Assembly: GCF_037076345.1 (NCBI RefSeq) | Contig: NZ_AP024702.1 | Span: forward strand, 1,984,001-2,048,000 | DNA length: 64,000 nt | Origin: Haloferula helveola | GTDB taxonomy: Bacteria; Verrucomicrobiota; Verrucomicrobiia; Verrucomicrobiales; Akkermansiaceae | Reading direction: 5' to 3' | Shown here: positions 18,661-28,954 of the stretch, one piece after another | Layout: each line of letters begins with the position of its first letter | Numbering within the stretch: position 1 is the stretch's first letter | Notes under the pieces: generated by a model | What the model was told of the DNA's origin: nothing | Database searches by the model: none | Seen by the model: only the letters and a program-made list of their open reading frames with translations | Position numbers and translations under genes: made by a program

Positions 18661-18672
18661 GATCGTCGTTGG

Positions 18673-20043
18673 TTATTTCGCGTCCTTCTTACCACTAGTG
18701 ACCGCCTCGACATCCGGCTGGGCGGTCACGTTCGACATCACGTCCTCACTCCATGCCTTGAGTGCCTTCCGCATTGTCTCGACCCGCTCGGGATGCTGCT
18801 TCGCGAGGTTGTTCTTCTCGCCGATGTCCTTCGAAAGGTCGTAAAGCCCGACCTCGCCGGCCGCACCCTTGCCACCCAGCATCAGCTTCCAGTTTCCGTC
18901 GCGCATCGCCTTGTGGTTCCAGAACAGCTGACGCTCGCCGAGCGACTCGCCCCGGAGCAGGACCGGCACCAGGCTGACTCCGTCGAGCGGGCGTTCGGGA
19001 TGAGCCGACGCTCCGGACAGTTCGAGCATCGTCGGCATCAGGTCGATGCTGATCGACAGCTCGTCGGTCACCTGCCCGGCCTTGATCTTCCCCGGCCAGA
19101 ACGCGACCGCGGGAACCCGGTGGCCGCCTTCCCAGTTGCTGCCCTTCCTGCCACGCAGCGGGCCAGCCGAACCGCCGGCGGGTCCGTTGTCGGAGAAGAA
19201 AAACACCAGCGTGTTCTCCGCCAGCTCCAGTTCCTCGAGCTTGGAAATGATCTCTCCGATGCCTTGATCCATCGCCGTCATCATCGCCTTCAGCGCGACG
19301 TCTTTCGGCGACTCCTTCGCTCCCTTCTTCACACCGGGTCCACGGACTGCCGGATCCTCCGGCCCCTGCCAGGGCGAGTGCACGGCCTCGTGCGCCACAT
19401 AGAGACAGAACGGCTTGTCCTTGTGCTCCTCGATGAACTCGACCGCATGCCGGTTGATCAGGTGGGTCGAGTAACCTTCCTCCTTCACCTGCTCGAGACC
19501 ATCCCACCAGTCATAGACCCCCATCCGGTCGTAGTGGGAATGATAGTCGATGTTACCGCTGACGAATCCGCGGAAGCGGTCGAAGCCGTGGTGGGTCGGA
19601 TTGTATTTCTTGTCGTATCCCAGATGCCACTTCCCCATCAGGCCGACCTGGTAGCCCTTCGCCTTGAGCGATTCCGCGAAGGTGTGCTCGCTACGCTGCA
19701 GGCCGCTATGATGGGCCGGCACCTTCGGGTCGGCATTCACCACGCCGTCGACGCCCGACCGGTACTGGTAGCGGCCGGTCACGAGCCCGGCCCGGGTCGG
19801 GCTGCAGACATTCCCGCTCGAGTGGAAATCGGTGAACCGCAGACCACGCTCCGCCATCCGGTCGAGGTGGGGCGTCTTCAGCGCCTTGCTGCCGTAGCAG
19901 CCGGCATCGCCGTAGCCCATGTCATCCGCCAGGATGATGACAAAGTTCGGCGGGCGTTCCGGGGCCGCCAAGGCGGCACCGGCAAAAATCAATCCGGCTG
20001 CGAGCGACCGGAGGCATGGGGCGGGGTTCATCAAGACCGGCAT
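18673..20043 (-). CDS. Secreted sulfatase (formylglycine type)
   Basis: This 456-residue sulfatase has a signal peptide (SLAAGLIFAGAALAAPE), NFVIILADDMGYGDAGCYG, the site C80-S-P-T-R, MGKWHLG and FFFSDNGPAGGS. The sequence is typical of arylsulfatase A-like enzymes of marine Planctomycetes and Verrucomicrobia. An ATG at 20031 is an alternative start. It sits 26 bases after the pterin dehydratase gene and 12 bases before the next sulfatase gene, all on the minus strand. The two sulfatases differ in sequence, which suggests different sulfate positions or sugars on one polymer. Confidence 0.9.
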   Translation of the reverse strand: MPVLMNPAPCLRSLAAGLIFAGAALAAPERPPNFVIILADDMGYGDAGCYGSKALKTPHLDRMAERGLRFTDFHSSGNVCSPTRAGLVTGRYQYRSGVDGVVNADPKVPAHHSGLQRSEHTFAESLKAKGYQVGLMGKWHLGYDKKYNPTHHGFDRFRGFVSGNIDYHSHYDRMGVYDWWDGLEQVKEEGYSTHLINRHAVEFIEEHKDKPFCLYVAHEAVHSPWQGPEDPAVRGPGVKKGAKESPKDVALKAMMTAMDQGIGEIISKLEELELAENTLVFFFSDNGPAGGSAGPLRGRKGSNWEGGHRVPAVAFWPGKIKAGQVTDELSISIDLMPTMLELSGASAHPERPLDGVSLVPVLLRGESLGERQLFWNHKAMRDGNWKLMLGGKGAAGEVGLYDLSKDIGEKNNLAKQHPERVETMRKALKAWSEDVMSNVTAQPDVEAVTSGKKDAK

Positions 20044-20069
20044 ACGCCGGACATCCCGCCGATCCTTCG

Positions 20070-20354
20070 TCAGTCGACGAGGTTGTCGATCCGCTGCGCC
20101 ATTTCCAGGTCGGCATCGGTCAATCCGCCGGCGTCGTGGGTAGTCAGCGTCAGCGTGATCTTCGTGTACTGGATCTCGACGTCAGGGTGGTGCTGGGCCT
20201 CCTCGGCGATCTCGGCGAGATCGTTCACGAAATCGATGCCTTCCATGTATTCCTCGAACTCGATCGTGCGGCGGATCGTATTCCCCTCCAGCTCCCAGTC
20301 CGGGTGCTTCTTGAGGGCGGCTTCGATTTCGGATTCGTCGAGGAGGTCGGACAT
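20070..20354 (-). CDS. 4a-hydroxytetrahydrobiopterin dehydratase (pterin carbinolamine dehydratase)
   Basis: This 94-residue protein matches the PCD/DCoH fold in length and motifs: PDWELEGNTIRRTIEF near the start, EEAQHHPDVEIQY with the catalytic histidine pair, and LTTHDAGGLTDADLEMA at the end. The enzyme dehydrates 4a-hydroxy-tetrahydropterin produced by aromatic amino acid hydroxylases; family members can also act in cofactor repair. The ATG at 20354 is preferred over a TTG nine bases upstream. No amino acid hydroxylase lies nearby, so its link to the sulfatase genes downstream may be only positional. Confidence 0.93.
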   Translation of the reverse strand: MSDLLDESEIEAALKKHPDWELEGNTIRRTIEFEEYMEGIDFVNDLAEIAEEAQHHPDVEIQYTKITLTLTTHDAGGLTDADLEMAQRIDNLVD

Positions 20355-20502
20355 GACGGGCAAGGGATTTCGCGGGCAGGTTGCGACCTCCGATTCGGCC
20401 TTGGCAAGCGAGATTCGGAGAATTGCGGGAGCCTTCCGAATCCGCGAACCCGCGGTCGTCGGAAACGTTGCGGCGGACTCTTCCAGCGGCTACTTTCGGA
20501 TC

Positions 20503-20937
20503 ATGAAATACCTTCTCCTCCCGCTGCTCGCGGCCGCGCTCGCCAGCTGCGCGCCGTCGACACCCGAAGCCCGGATCTCGGCGAACCCGTCGAGCTACTG
20601 GAAGCTTAGTGACTCGCATCAGGAACTCGTCCGTCAGGGTCGGATCGAGAACGGAATGCCGCCCGAGGCGGTCGAGCTCGCATGGGGACGCCCGAGCCGC
20701 CGCTACGACGGCCAGGACGGCAAGACGAAGACAAGCCGTTGGGACTACGCGGGATCCAAGGCAGTCTACAGCACCCGTTACTACGGAGGCTACGGCTATG
20801 GTCCCTACGGACGCTACGGGCGATACGGCCCGCGCTACGCTTACGGTCTCGGGCCCGAGGTCGACTTCGTCCCCTACCGCCGAGCCAGCGTCTGGTTCCG
20901 CAACGATCGGGTCACCAAGTGGGAGCGCTCCCGCTGA
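20503..20937 (+). CDS. Small lipoprotein with Gly/Tyr-rich C-terminal half
   Basis: The product has 144 residues. It begins with a lipoprotein signal peptide ending in LAAALASC (Cys16), so it is likely attached to a membrane. Residues about 35-75 (QGRIENGMPPEAVELAWGRP) resemble the short helical start of SmpA/BamE-like domains, a tentative resemblance. The middle is rich in Gly, Tyr and Arg (YYGGYGYGPYGRYG). A much longer open frame on this strand, antisense to the sulfatases, is not credible; the ATG at 20503 is the start. The next gene begins about 50 bases later on the same strand. Confidence 0.75.
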   Translation: MKYLLLPLLAAALASCAPSTPEARISANPSSYWKLSDSHQELVRQGRIENGMPPEAVELAWGRPSRRYDGQDGKTKTSRWDYAGSKAVYSTRYYGGYGYGPYGRYGRYGPRYAYGLGPEVDFVPYRRASVWFRNDRVTKWERSR

Positions 20938-20985
20938 GCCCACCGCTTGCCGTTGCCGGACGAATGCCCTATGCCCGCGGCGGCC

Positions 20986-21642
20986 ATGAAGATGCTTCTC
21001 TTGCTGGCGGCAGCGATCTGCCTCGCGTCCTGCTCCGACCCCTCGATCTCGGGCGTCGAGGTCTACAAGGCCTACGACCGGCCCACCGCCCTGCCCAAGC
21101 AGCCGTCCCAAGTCCGGGTGAAGGTCTCGACCGCGCGGCAGCGGGTTTACGTGATGGAAGGATCGACGCCACTCCTGATCATGCCGGTCTCGGTCGGCAC
21201 TCCCGCGACGCCCACGCCCCACGGAAATTTCCGGATCCTGCGGAAAGTCGCCCGCCACCGGTCCGACGAACACGGCTACGCCTACTCCGGCCAGAAGACC
21301 GATCGTTGCTTCACCAACGAGATCCCCTCCGGTTGGTCGTTCAAGGGAACGCCGATGCCCTACTGGTGCGAGTTCAAGTCGGGTCACGCCTTCCACACCG
21401 GCTGGATCAAGCACACCCCGTGCACCAACGGCAGCATCCGGATGCACGAGAACCTCGCGCCGAAGTTCTTTCAGCTCGTGAAAGTCGGCACGCCGGTCGA
21501 GATCGCCACCACCCAGCCCGAGGACTCGGAGTATGCGAACATCCCGCTGCCACCCGACGCCGGCCCGCTGCCCGACTACGATCCGTTCTACTACATCGGC
21601 GACGCGTATTTCACCGACCACAAGTCGCCGAGCTACGACTAG
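20986..21642 (+). CDS. L,D-transpeptidase (YkuD)-like lipoprotein with atypical active site
   Basis: The product has 218 residues from the ATG at 20986, chosen because a lipoprotein signal follows (LLLLAAAICLASC, Cys16); an ATG at 20971 is also possible. The YkuD-like region shows VRVKVSTARQRVYVM, PVSVGTPATPTPHGNFRI and FHTGWIKHTPCTNGSIRM. Family members crosslink peptidoglycan or attach lipoproteins to it, with a catalytic Cys in SHGC[IV]R. Here the matching position reads NGSIR with Ser, and a Cys lies four residues earlier. The enzyme may therefore be inactive, or use the shifted Cys. It probably shares a transcript with the lipoprotein gene upstream. Confidence 0.8.
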   Translation: MKMLLLLAAAICLASCSDPSISGVEVYKAYDRPTALPKQPSQVRVKVSTARQRVYVMEGSTPLLIMPVSVGTPATPTPHGNFRILRKVARHRSDEHGYAYSGQKTDRCFTNEIPSGWSFKGTPMPYWCEFKSGHAFHTGWIKHTPCTNGSIRMHENLAPKFFQLVKVGTPVEIATTQPEDSEYANIPLPPDAGPLPDYDPFYYIGDAYFTDHKSPSYD

Positions 21643-21650
21643 CTCCGGGC

Positions 21651-22271
21651 TCAGATTACGAGCAGGACGGCCAGCACCGCCAACGTGACGCCGAAAGCGC
21701 CGTCGATCCATGGACCCGCTTTCCGGTGACCTTCACGGATCGGCCGCCACTGGAGCACGGCGGCCCACAGCGACCACAGCAGCCAGCCCTGCAGCACGAT
21801 CACCAGCCAAAGGGCCATCGGCCACCAGCTCGGCCGATCGCCGGCGAGAAACGGAGCAACCACCGCCGCGAGGAAGAACAGGGCCTTCGGGTTGAGGAGG
21901 TTGCAGAACAGGCCTCGGAGGTAGGCGCTTCTTTTCCCCGGGGGCTTCGGCTCGACTGTCTTCGAGCCCGAATAGAAGTGCACGAACCACTGCATCAGGA
22001 GACCCCAGGCCAGCCATAGCAGGTAGGCCGCCGCCAGCCACTTCAACGAGGTACGCAGCCAGCCTTCGCGCTCCAGCAGCGCCGCGGTGCCCCAGATCCC
22101 CAGACTGGCATGCACCGCCAGGCCCGTGCCGATTCCGAGCGCCATCCGCACGCCATTGCCGACGCCTTCGGCCAAGGCCGTGCGGGTCAGCAGCAGCATG
22201 TCGGGACCCGGGCTGAATTGCCCGAGCGCCATCACCCCGGCGAATGCCAGCAGTTCGAGGCCGTCGCTCAT
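21651..22271 (-). CDS. LysE/RhtB-family amino acid exporter
   Basis: This 206-residue inner-membrane protein starts at the ATG at 22271. It has the N-terminal signature GQFSPGPDMLLLTRTALAEG of LysE/RhtB exporters and five to six hydrophobic segments, with GLFCNLLNPKALFFLAA in the middle, another conserved family motif. Members export amino acids such as lysine, homoserine or threonine; the substrate cannot be told from sequence. The start is 10 bases downstream of the stop of a haem lipoprotein gene, so they are likely co-transcribed. It converges with the transpeptidase-like gene, with only 8 bases between their stops. Confidence 0.88.
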   Translation of the reverse strand: MSDGLELLAFAGVMALGQFSPGPDMLLLTRTALAEGVGNGVRMALGIGTGLAVHASLGIWGTAALLEREGWLRTSLKWLAAAYLLWLAWGLLMQWFVHFYSGSKTVEPKPPGKRSAYLRGLFCNLLNPKALFFLAAVVAPFLAGDRPSWWPMALWLVIVLQGWLLWSLWAAVLQWRPIREGHRKAGPWIDGAFGVTLAVLAVLLVI

Positions 22272-22281
22272 CCGCGCCCGC

Positions 22282-22587
22282 TCAGGGCATCTGCTTGGCG
22301 GCGAGGATGTAGGCGAGCACCGCGTCCTCGTCTTCCCTGCTGATCCCCGCGTTCCACGCCATCCCGGGCACCACGACGTGCCAGTCGCCCTCCGACGCCT
22401 CGCTGGGAAGCATCGGCACATGGCAACGCGAACAATCGGTCTCGTAAATGTGCCGGCCACGCTCGAGTTGCTCCAGCGACACCCCGCTCATGTCCGACAT
22501 TTCCTGACTCGGCACCGCCGCGGTCTTCGGTTCGGTCGCGCATCCTGCAAGCGCGGCCCCCATCGCCAACAAAAGCCACTTCTTCAT
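22282..22587 (-). CDS. Monohaem c-type cytochrome lipoprotein
   Basis: The product has 101 residues with lipoprotein signal KKWLLLAMGAALAGC (Cys16) and a single haem-binding motif C52-S-R-C-H56. A Met in PGMAWNAGI (about residue 76) could be the distal haem ligand. It is small enough to be an electron carrier in the periplasm. It is paralogous to the protein at 22907-23281: both share the order G-SL--L--G, CxxCH, ML, W and AVL-Y-LA-K. The two genes lie on the same strand, separated by 319 bases that contain two copies of a 71-bp repeat. Confidence 0.8.
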   Translation of the reverse strand: MKKWLLLAMGAALAGCATEPKTAAVPSQEMSDMSGVSLEQLERGRHIYETDCSRCHVPMLPSEASEGDWHVVVPGMAWNAGISREDEDAVLAYILAAKQMP

Positions 22588-22659
22588 GGCTAAGGTTCTA
22601 GCAGCCGGACCGTGACTCCATCAAGCTCGGTTCCGCGCACACCAATCGCGCCGCGTCCG

Positions 22660-22730
22660 ACCGCCTGAAGGCGGAACTACGAACCACCGAAGCCCGCCAC
22701 CAGGGTTTGTAGTTCCCCGTTTACGGGGTC
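22660..22730. repeat. 71-bp double-hairpin repeat, copy 1
   Basis: The element begins with a hairpin (CCGCCT, GA, AGGCGG), then GAACTACGAACC, a short core, the approximate complement GGTTTGTAGTTC, and a second hairpin (CCCCGT, TTA, CGGGG). It differs from copy 2 at one base (CCACCAGGG against CCACCGGGG). No coding capacity. Confidence 0.85.
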
Positions 22731-22797
22731 TGGCGATGCGGGAAGCCGAGCGGACGCCAGCGCGTCGGAACCTCCAAGAAATGCCGAAAGCTCCGCA

Positions 22798-22868
22798 ACC
22801 GCCTGAAGGCGGAACTACGAACCACCGAAGCCCGCCACCGGGGTTTGTAGTTCCCCGTTTACGGGGTC
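22798..22868. repeat. 71-bp double-hairpin repeat, copy 2
   Basis: Same orientation and, apart from one base, the same sequence as copy 1 at 22660-22730. The near identity points to a recent duplication or a mobile, non-autonomous element. Confidence 0.85.
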
Positions 22869-22906
22869 CCGGAGTCCCGGGCTTCGGCTGACCGAGGCGG
22901 CCTGCC

Positions 22907-23281
22907 TTACCCCTTCACCTTCTTCACCGCCAGCACGTAGGAGAGCACCGCCTTCTCATCGGCCGGCTGCAGGCCCGCATGCTTGATCATTTCGGGCACC
23001 GCGTCCTCCCATTCGTCCTCGAAAAGGTTCTTCGGCAGCATGTAGTCATGACACTGCCCGCACTGCAGCATGTAGGTCGAATGCCCGTGCTGCAGCGTGT
23101 CCAGCGAGGTCCCGCTGGCCTTGGCCATCTCGGGTGTCGGATTCGGCACCTCGGAGATTCCGCCGACCGCTCCGTCGTCCTCGGGAAGGTCACCCATCGA
23201 GCCGCTCGCCGCGCCACCACCGGGAGCACAGGCAGCCAGCGCGAGGATCGAGGACAGCACGGAAAGTCGAAGAATCAGCAT
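22907..23281 (-). CDS. Monohaem c-type cytochrome lipoprotein
   Basis: The product has 124 residues from the ATG at 23281; an in-frame start at 23359 would put 26 non-signal residues ahead of the lipobox. Signal: LRLSVLSSILALAAC (Cys18). The haem motif is C74-G-Q-C-H78, with a possible distal Met98 in VPEMIKHAG. A Gly/Ser/Asp-rich linker separates lipid anchor and haem domain. It is the paralogue of the protein at 22282-22587 and probably has a similar electron-carrier role. Its promoter should lie in the 174 bases shared with the divergent aconitase gene. Confidence 0.8.
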   Translation of the reverse strand: MLILRLSVLSSILALAACAPGGGAASGSMGDLPEDDGAVGGISEVPNPTPEMAKASGTSLDTLQHGHSTYMLQCGQCHDYMLPKNLFEDEWEDAVPEMIKHAGLQPADEKAVLSYVLAVKKVKG

Positions 23282-23455
23282 TCCCGAAACTATCCGGCGG
23301 ATGACGGAAATTGAAGCCCGGATTTGCCCGGAACTTGCTGGGCCTATCCTTTTTGACATTTGTGGGGCTGGTCCTACCCTCCCGCCTTCGCCGCGGCGGA
23401 TCCGATCCGCCCGAAAGGCCCGAAAACGGCCAAAAATCCTTCTTCAGATCGACTC

Positions 23456-26296
<2,841 letters not shown>

Positions 26297-26304
26297 GGAT
26301 TTCC

Positions 26305-26332
26305 GGAGAATCGGCATTCCTGTCGATTCTCC
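26305..26332. terminator. Hairpin between convergent acnA and lipoprotein gene
   Basis: Nine-base arms GGAGAATCG (26305-26313) and CGATTCTCC (26324-26332) with a 10-base loop begin 8 bases after the acnA stop and lie before the end of the convergent gene at 26349. No T-run follows, so termination is plausible but unproven. Confidence 0.5.
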
Positions 26333-26348
26333 ACGTTCGCGAGCGTGC

Positions 26349-26867
26349 CTACTTGATCGGGATCCGGTCTCGCCGGACCGCGTCGACGTAGGTCTGCCAA
26401 TTCTTCACCGGATGGACTTCGCTCGCGGGAATACCGAGCGTCCCGAGATCGAATCCGGAAGCGACGAAGGCGTTCCACTCGGCCTGCCCGAATTCCCTCT
26501 GGAGCCTACCCTCGTAGCGGGTGGACCGCCCGTCCGTGGATTCCGCCGCATGCAGATAGAACTCCGGATCTCCGTCGGGCGTCACCGTTCCGGCGGCGTA
26601 GTCGACCTTCACCGGCTGCACGAACGTCAGTTCGAACCTCCCCTCGATGAAAGCAACTGTCTGCCACTCGAGGGGCTGGCGCGATGAGCCGAAGCTCACG
26701 ATGAAATGGTCCACTTGCGCATATTGGGTATGGATCTGCCCCGCGGGAGCAAGCTTCGCGATTCCGTCCTTATGGATCTTGATGTAGTCCCCCATCGAGG
26801 CTCCGGGACGGCACGAAGCCAGTCCGCCGGCACAGGCCACGGCGAGAATCGGAAGCCACTTCATCAT
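26349..26867 (-). CDS. Lipoprotein of unknown function
   Basis: The product has 172 residues from the ATG at 26867 (a second ATG follows directly). The lipoprotein signal is KWLPILAVACAGGLASC. The rest is a soluble domain with alternating beta-type sequence (VDHFIVSFGSSRQPLEWQTV, FELTFVQPVKVDYAAGTVTP) and a C-terminal WQTYVDAVRRD. I do not recognise a family. It stands alone on the minus strand between acnA and the EF-hand gene, so context gives no function. Confidence 0.65.
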   Translation of the reverse strand: MMKWLPILAVACAGGLASCRPGASMGDYIKIHKDGIAKLAPAGQIHTQYAQVDHFIVSFGSSRQPLEWQTVAFIEGRFELTFVQPVKVDYAAGTVTPDGDPEFYLHAAESTDGRSTRYEGRLQREFGQAEWNAFVASGFDLGTLGIPASEVHPVKNWQTYVDAVRRDRIPIK

Positions 26868-27019
26868 CGCCGAACCTGACGGCAACCGGCTCGAACGGAA
26901 ACCCCCGATTTGGAGCCTTCGATCATCGGTCGGGCCCCGACAGGACCACCTTTTCCGGCCCTCACACAATCGCTTGACGGTCAGGGAGCCGCAAACTAGT
27001 TAGCATCCGTTAACCAAAC

Positions 27020-27496
27020 ATGAAACGGCTCATTTGTCCGCTGCTCATCGCGGCGGTTTTTGTCGGAGGTGCCCAAGCTGGCCCAACCCAGCGTGTCGAC
27101 CGCAAGTTCGACCAAGCGGACCTGAACAAAGATCAGTTCCTTGATGCCGTCGAATGGCTCAGGACCCAGGGTCGCAGGGCATCGCAGGTTCTGGCCACCT
27201 TCCGCTTCAACTGGGCGGACGCGAATTCGGACGACCGCATTGATCGAACCGAGTTCCGGGCATCGCGTGGCGGCCAGGCCGGCGGAAAGCCGGACAAGCT
27301 CGAGGCTTTCCAACTGGCTGACGCCGACCACGACGGTTTTCTCGATCCGCTTGAGTTCTCCGACACCCAGCCGTCAACGAACCCTTGGTCGAAAACGCTT
27401 AGGGAATTCTCCCGTCGCGATCGCAACGACGACAGCCTGCTGAGCCCCTCCGAGTTCGGTATCCGCCGCTACAACCCGCTGCCCGGGTTGCCGTAA
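27020..27496 (+). CDS. Exported EF-hand protein
   Basis: The product has 158 residues with a signal peptide (RLICPLLIAAVFVGGAQA). Four EF-hand-like loops follow: DLNKDQFLDAVE (34-45), DANSDDRIDRTE (67-78), DADHDGFLDPLE (101-112) and DRNDDSLLSPSE (134-145). The first three keep acidic or Asn residues at calcium positions 1, 3, 5 and 12; the fourth has Ser at position 9 but keeps the terminal Glu. It is likely a periplasmic or secreted calcium-binding protein of unknown partner. It is transcribed alone and is followed by a cluster of hairpins. Confidence 0.85.
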   Translation: MKRLICPLLIAAVFVGGAQAGPTQRVDRKFDQADLNKDQFLDAVEWLRTQGRRASQVLATFRFNWADANSDDRIDRTEFRASRGGQAGGKPDKLEAFQLADADHDGFLDPLEFSDTQPSTNPWSKTLREFSRRDRNDDSLLSPSEFGIRRYNPLPGLP

Positions 27497-27511
27497 GCGA
27501 CGAGTCGCGAC

Positions 27512-27639
27512 GAACGACCGGGGGCGGTCGTTCCAGCCCGCTCCCCGGGGTAGGGTCGGGCGCCCTCGCCCGACCGCGAAGGTTCTCGCGGACCGCCGTT
27601 CACCTTACTCGGCGGACGACCGAGGCGGTCGTCCCTACC
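27512..27639. repeat. Hairpin cluster and composite palindromic repeat, copy 2
   Basis: Three hairpins lie between the convergent EF-hand and DUF1552 genes: 27512-27533 (8-bp arms GAACGACC/GGTCGTTC), 27554-27575 (9-bp arms GGTCGGGCG/CGCCCGACC) and 27614-27634 (8-bp arms GGACGACC/GGTCGTCC, loop GAGGC). The block 27549-27639 starts with GGTAGGG and ends with CCCTACC, like the elements at 59850 and 63691. The last hairpin is a sister of 16323-16343. It may double as a bidirectional terminator. Confidence 0.7.
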
Positions 27640-27640
27640 A

Positions 27641-28954
27641 TCAGCCGAGCGCCAGCGCCCCGCCGTCGCAGAACTTCTGCTGGCCGAATACCGGGATGTG
27701 GTGACCGAAGGCATGGGCGAGCGACAGCCACAGGCGGTTGTGCGGAACGTTGTCGAACTGCATCGCGCGACCCGCCCGGAAGCCGAGCCCGCCGCCGATC
27801 AGTACGAACGGAATGTTGTCGAGCGTGTGGCTGTTGCCTTTGCCCAGCTCGTTCGTCCAGACGATGGTCGTGTGATCGAGCATCGTGCCCTCGCCACCGG
27901 GTTCCGGTGTGCTTTCGAGCTTCTGCGCGAGGTTGGCGATCTCACCGCAGAACCAGGTGTTGATCTTGACCAGCTTCTCCTGCGCGTCGGCGTTGTTGTC
28001 GGGCTCGTGCGACAGGTGGTGGTGGCCATCGTGAATGTCGAGCCACCGCATCCGGGCCTGACCGACGCTGTTGGTGTACTGGAGCGTCGCTACCCGTGCC
28101 ATGTCGTTGGCGAAGGCATTGACCAGCAGGTCGCCCTGCATGCGGCTGATCTTCGGGATGCCGTCATTGTCGAGCGCCACTCCGGCTTCGAGCGCCGGCG
28201 GCGGGAACATCAGCTGCTGCGTTCCGCTGCTCTGGAGGTCCTGCTCCATTTCCCGGACGAAGGTCGCGTGCTGGTCGAGCAGCTCACGCTCCGACTTGTC
28301 GACACGGGAGGCGATCGAGCGAAGATCATCGCGGACCTCGTCGAGCACGCTGCCGAGGTTCTCACGATCCTTCATGCTGCCGTAGAGTCGGTCGAACATC
28401 GCGTAGGGATCGCTGAGAGGAGCCAACGGCTGGTTCGGTCCGGCGTACGACTCGCGGGTCCATGGATCCGCCCGGTTGGGCACCGCAACCCCCAGCTCCA
28501 GCGATCCGAAACGCGTGGCCGTCTCCGGTCGGGCCTGGAGGAAGTTCCGGATTTCCTGGTCGATCGAGATTCCCCGCGCCCAGCCAGCCGGCTTGTGGCT
28601 TCCGCCCTGGATATTGCCCGGCAGAAGCTCGTCGGCGGTGAGCAGGCAGCTGATGCCGCGCATGTGCCCGTCGCCGTCGCCGCGGATCCGGTTGTGAACG
28701 CCCTTCAGGGTCATCAGCCGGTTCTTGAACGGCTCGAGCGGCGCGAGGATCCGCTTCAGTTGGAAGTCCGGCCCGATCTGATCCGGCCAGAACTCGTTGG
28801 GGATCGTACCGTTCGGCGTGAACACGAAAATGACCCGCTGCGTCCGGGCACCGGGCTTGCCTTGGGCGAGCGACGGCAACGCGGGAAGAAACGGCAACGC
28901 GGCGGCGGAAAGGCCGAGTTGGCGGAGGAACTGGCGGCGGCTGGTCAGGTTCAT
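27641..28954 (-). CDS. DUF1552 protein, Tat-exported
   Basis: The product has 437 residues. The Tat-type signal [20 protein letters not shown] predicts export of a folded protein. The body matches DUF1552: [65 protein letters not shown] and [22 protein letters not shown]1552 genes are usually found with DUF1592 cytochrome genes in Planctomycetes and Verrucomicrobia, as here; the activity is not established, though the fold is thought to relate to alkaline-phosphatase-like DUF1501 proteins. The ATG at 28954 overlaps the upstream stop (ATGA), so translation is coupled. Confidence 0.92.
   Translation of the reverse strand: MNLTSRRQFLRQLGLSAAALPFLPALPSLAQGKPGARTQRVIFVFTPNGTIPNEFWPDQIGPDFQLKRILAPLEPFKNRLMTLKGVHNRIRGDGDGHMRGISCLLTADELLPGNIQGGSHKPAGWARGISIDQEIRNFLQARPETATRFGSLELGVAVPNRADPWTRESYAGPNQPLAPLSDPYAMFDRLYGSMKDRENLGSVLDEVRDDLRSIASRVDKSERELLDQHATFVREMEQDLQSSGTQQLMFPPPALEAGVALDNDGIPKISRMQGDLLVNAFANDMARVATLQYTNSVGQARMRWLDIHDGHHHLSHEPDNNADAQEKLVKINTWFCGEIANLAQKLESTPEPGGEGTMLDHTTIVWTNELGKGNSHTLDNIPFVLIGGGLGFRAGRAMQFDNVPHNRLWLSLAHAFGHHIPVFGQQKFCDGGALALG

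Larger units (their letters stand above)
22588..22906. other. Intergenic region filled by duplicated repeat
   Basis: This 319-base gap lies between the two haem lipoprotein genes. It contains two direct copies of a 71-bp double-hairpin repeat with a 67-base spacer. No coding region or promoter could be supported. Confidence 0.6.

Noticed and set aside
17248-20043. Sulfatase pair as part of a polysaccharide utilisation locus with SusC/SusD
   Set aside because: No TonB-dependent receptor or SusD-like gene lies in the window, so a Bacteroidota-type locus cannot be claimed.
18454-20500. Long 5' extension of the lipoprotein gene at 20503
   Set aside because: The extension is antisense to both sulfatases and the pterin dehydratase. 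The lipoprotein signal at 20503 is a clean start.
26974-27002. Candidate promoter (TTGACG, 17 bases, TAGTTA) before the EF-hand gene
   Set aside because: The -35 fits but the -10 matches only two of six consensus positions. Too weak to annotate.
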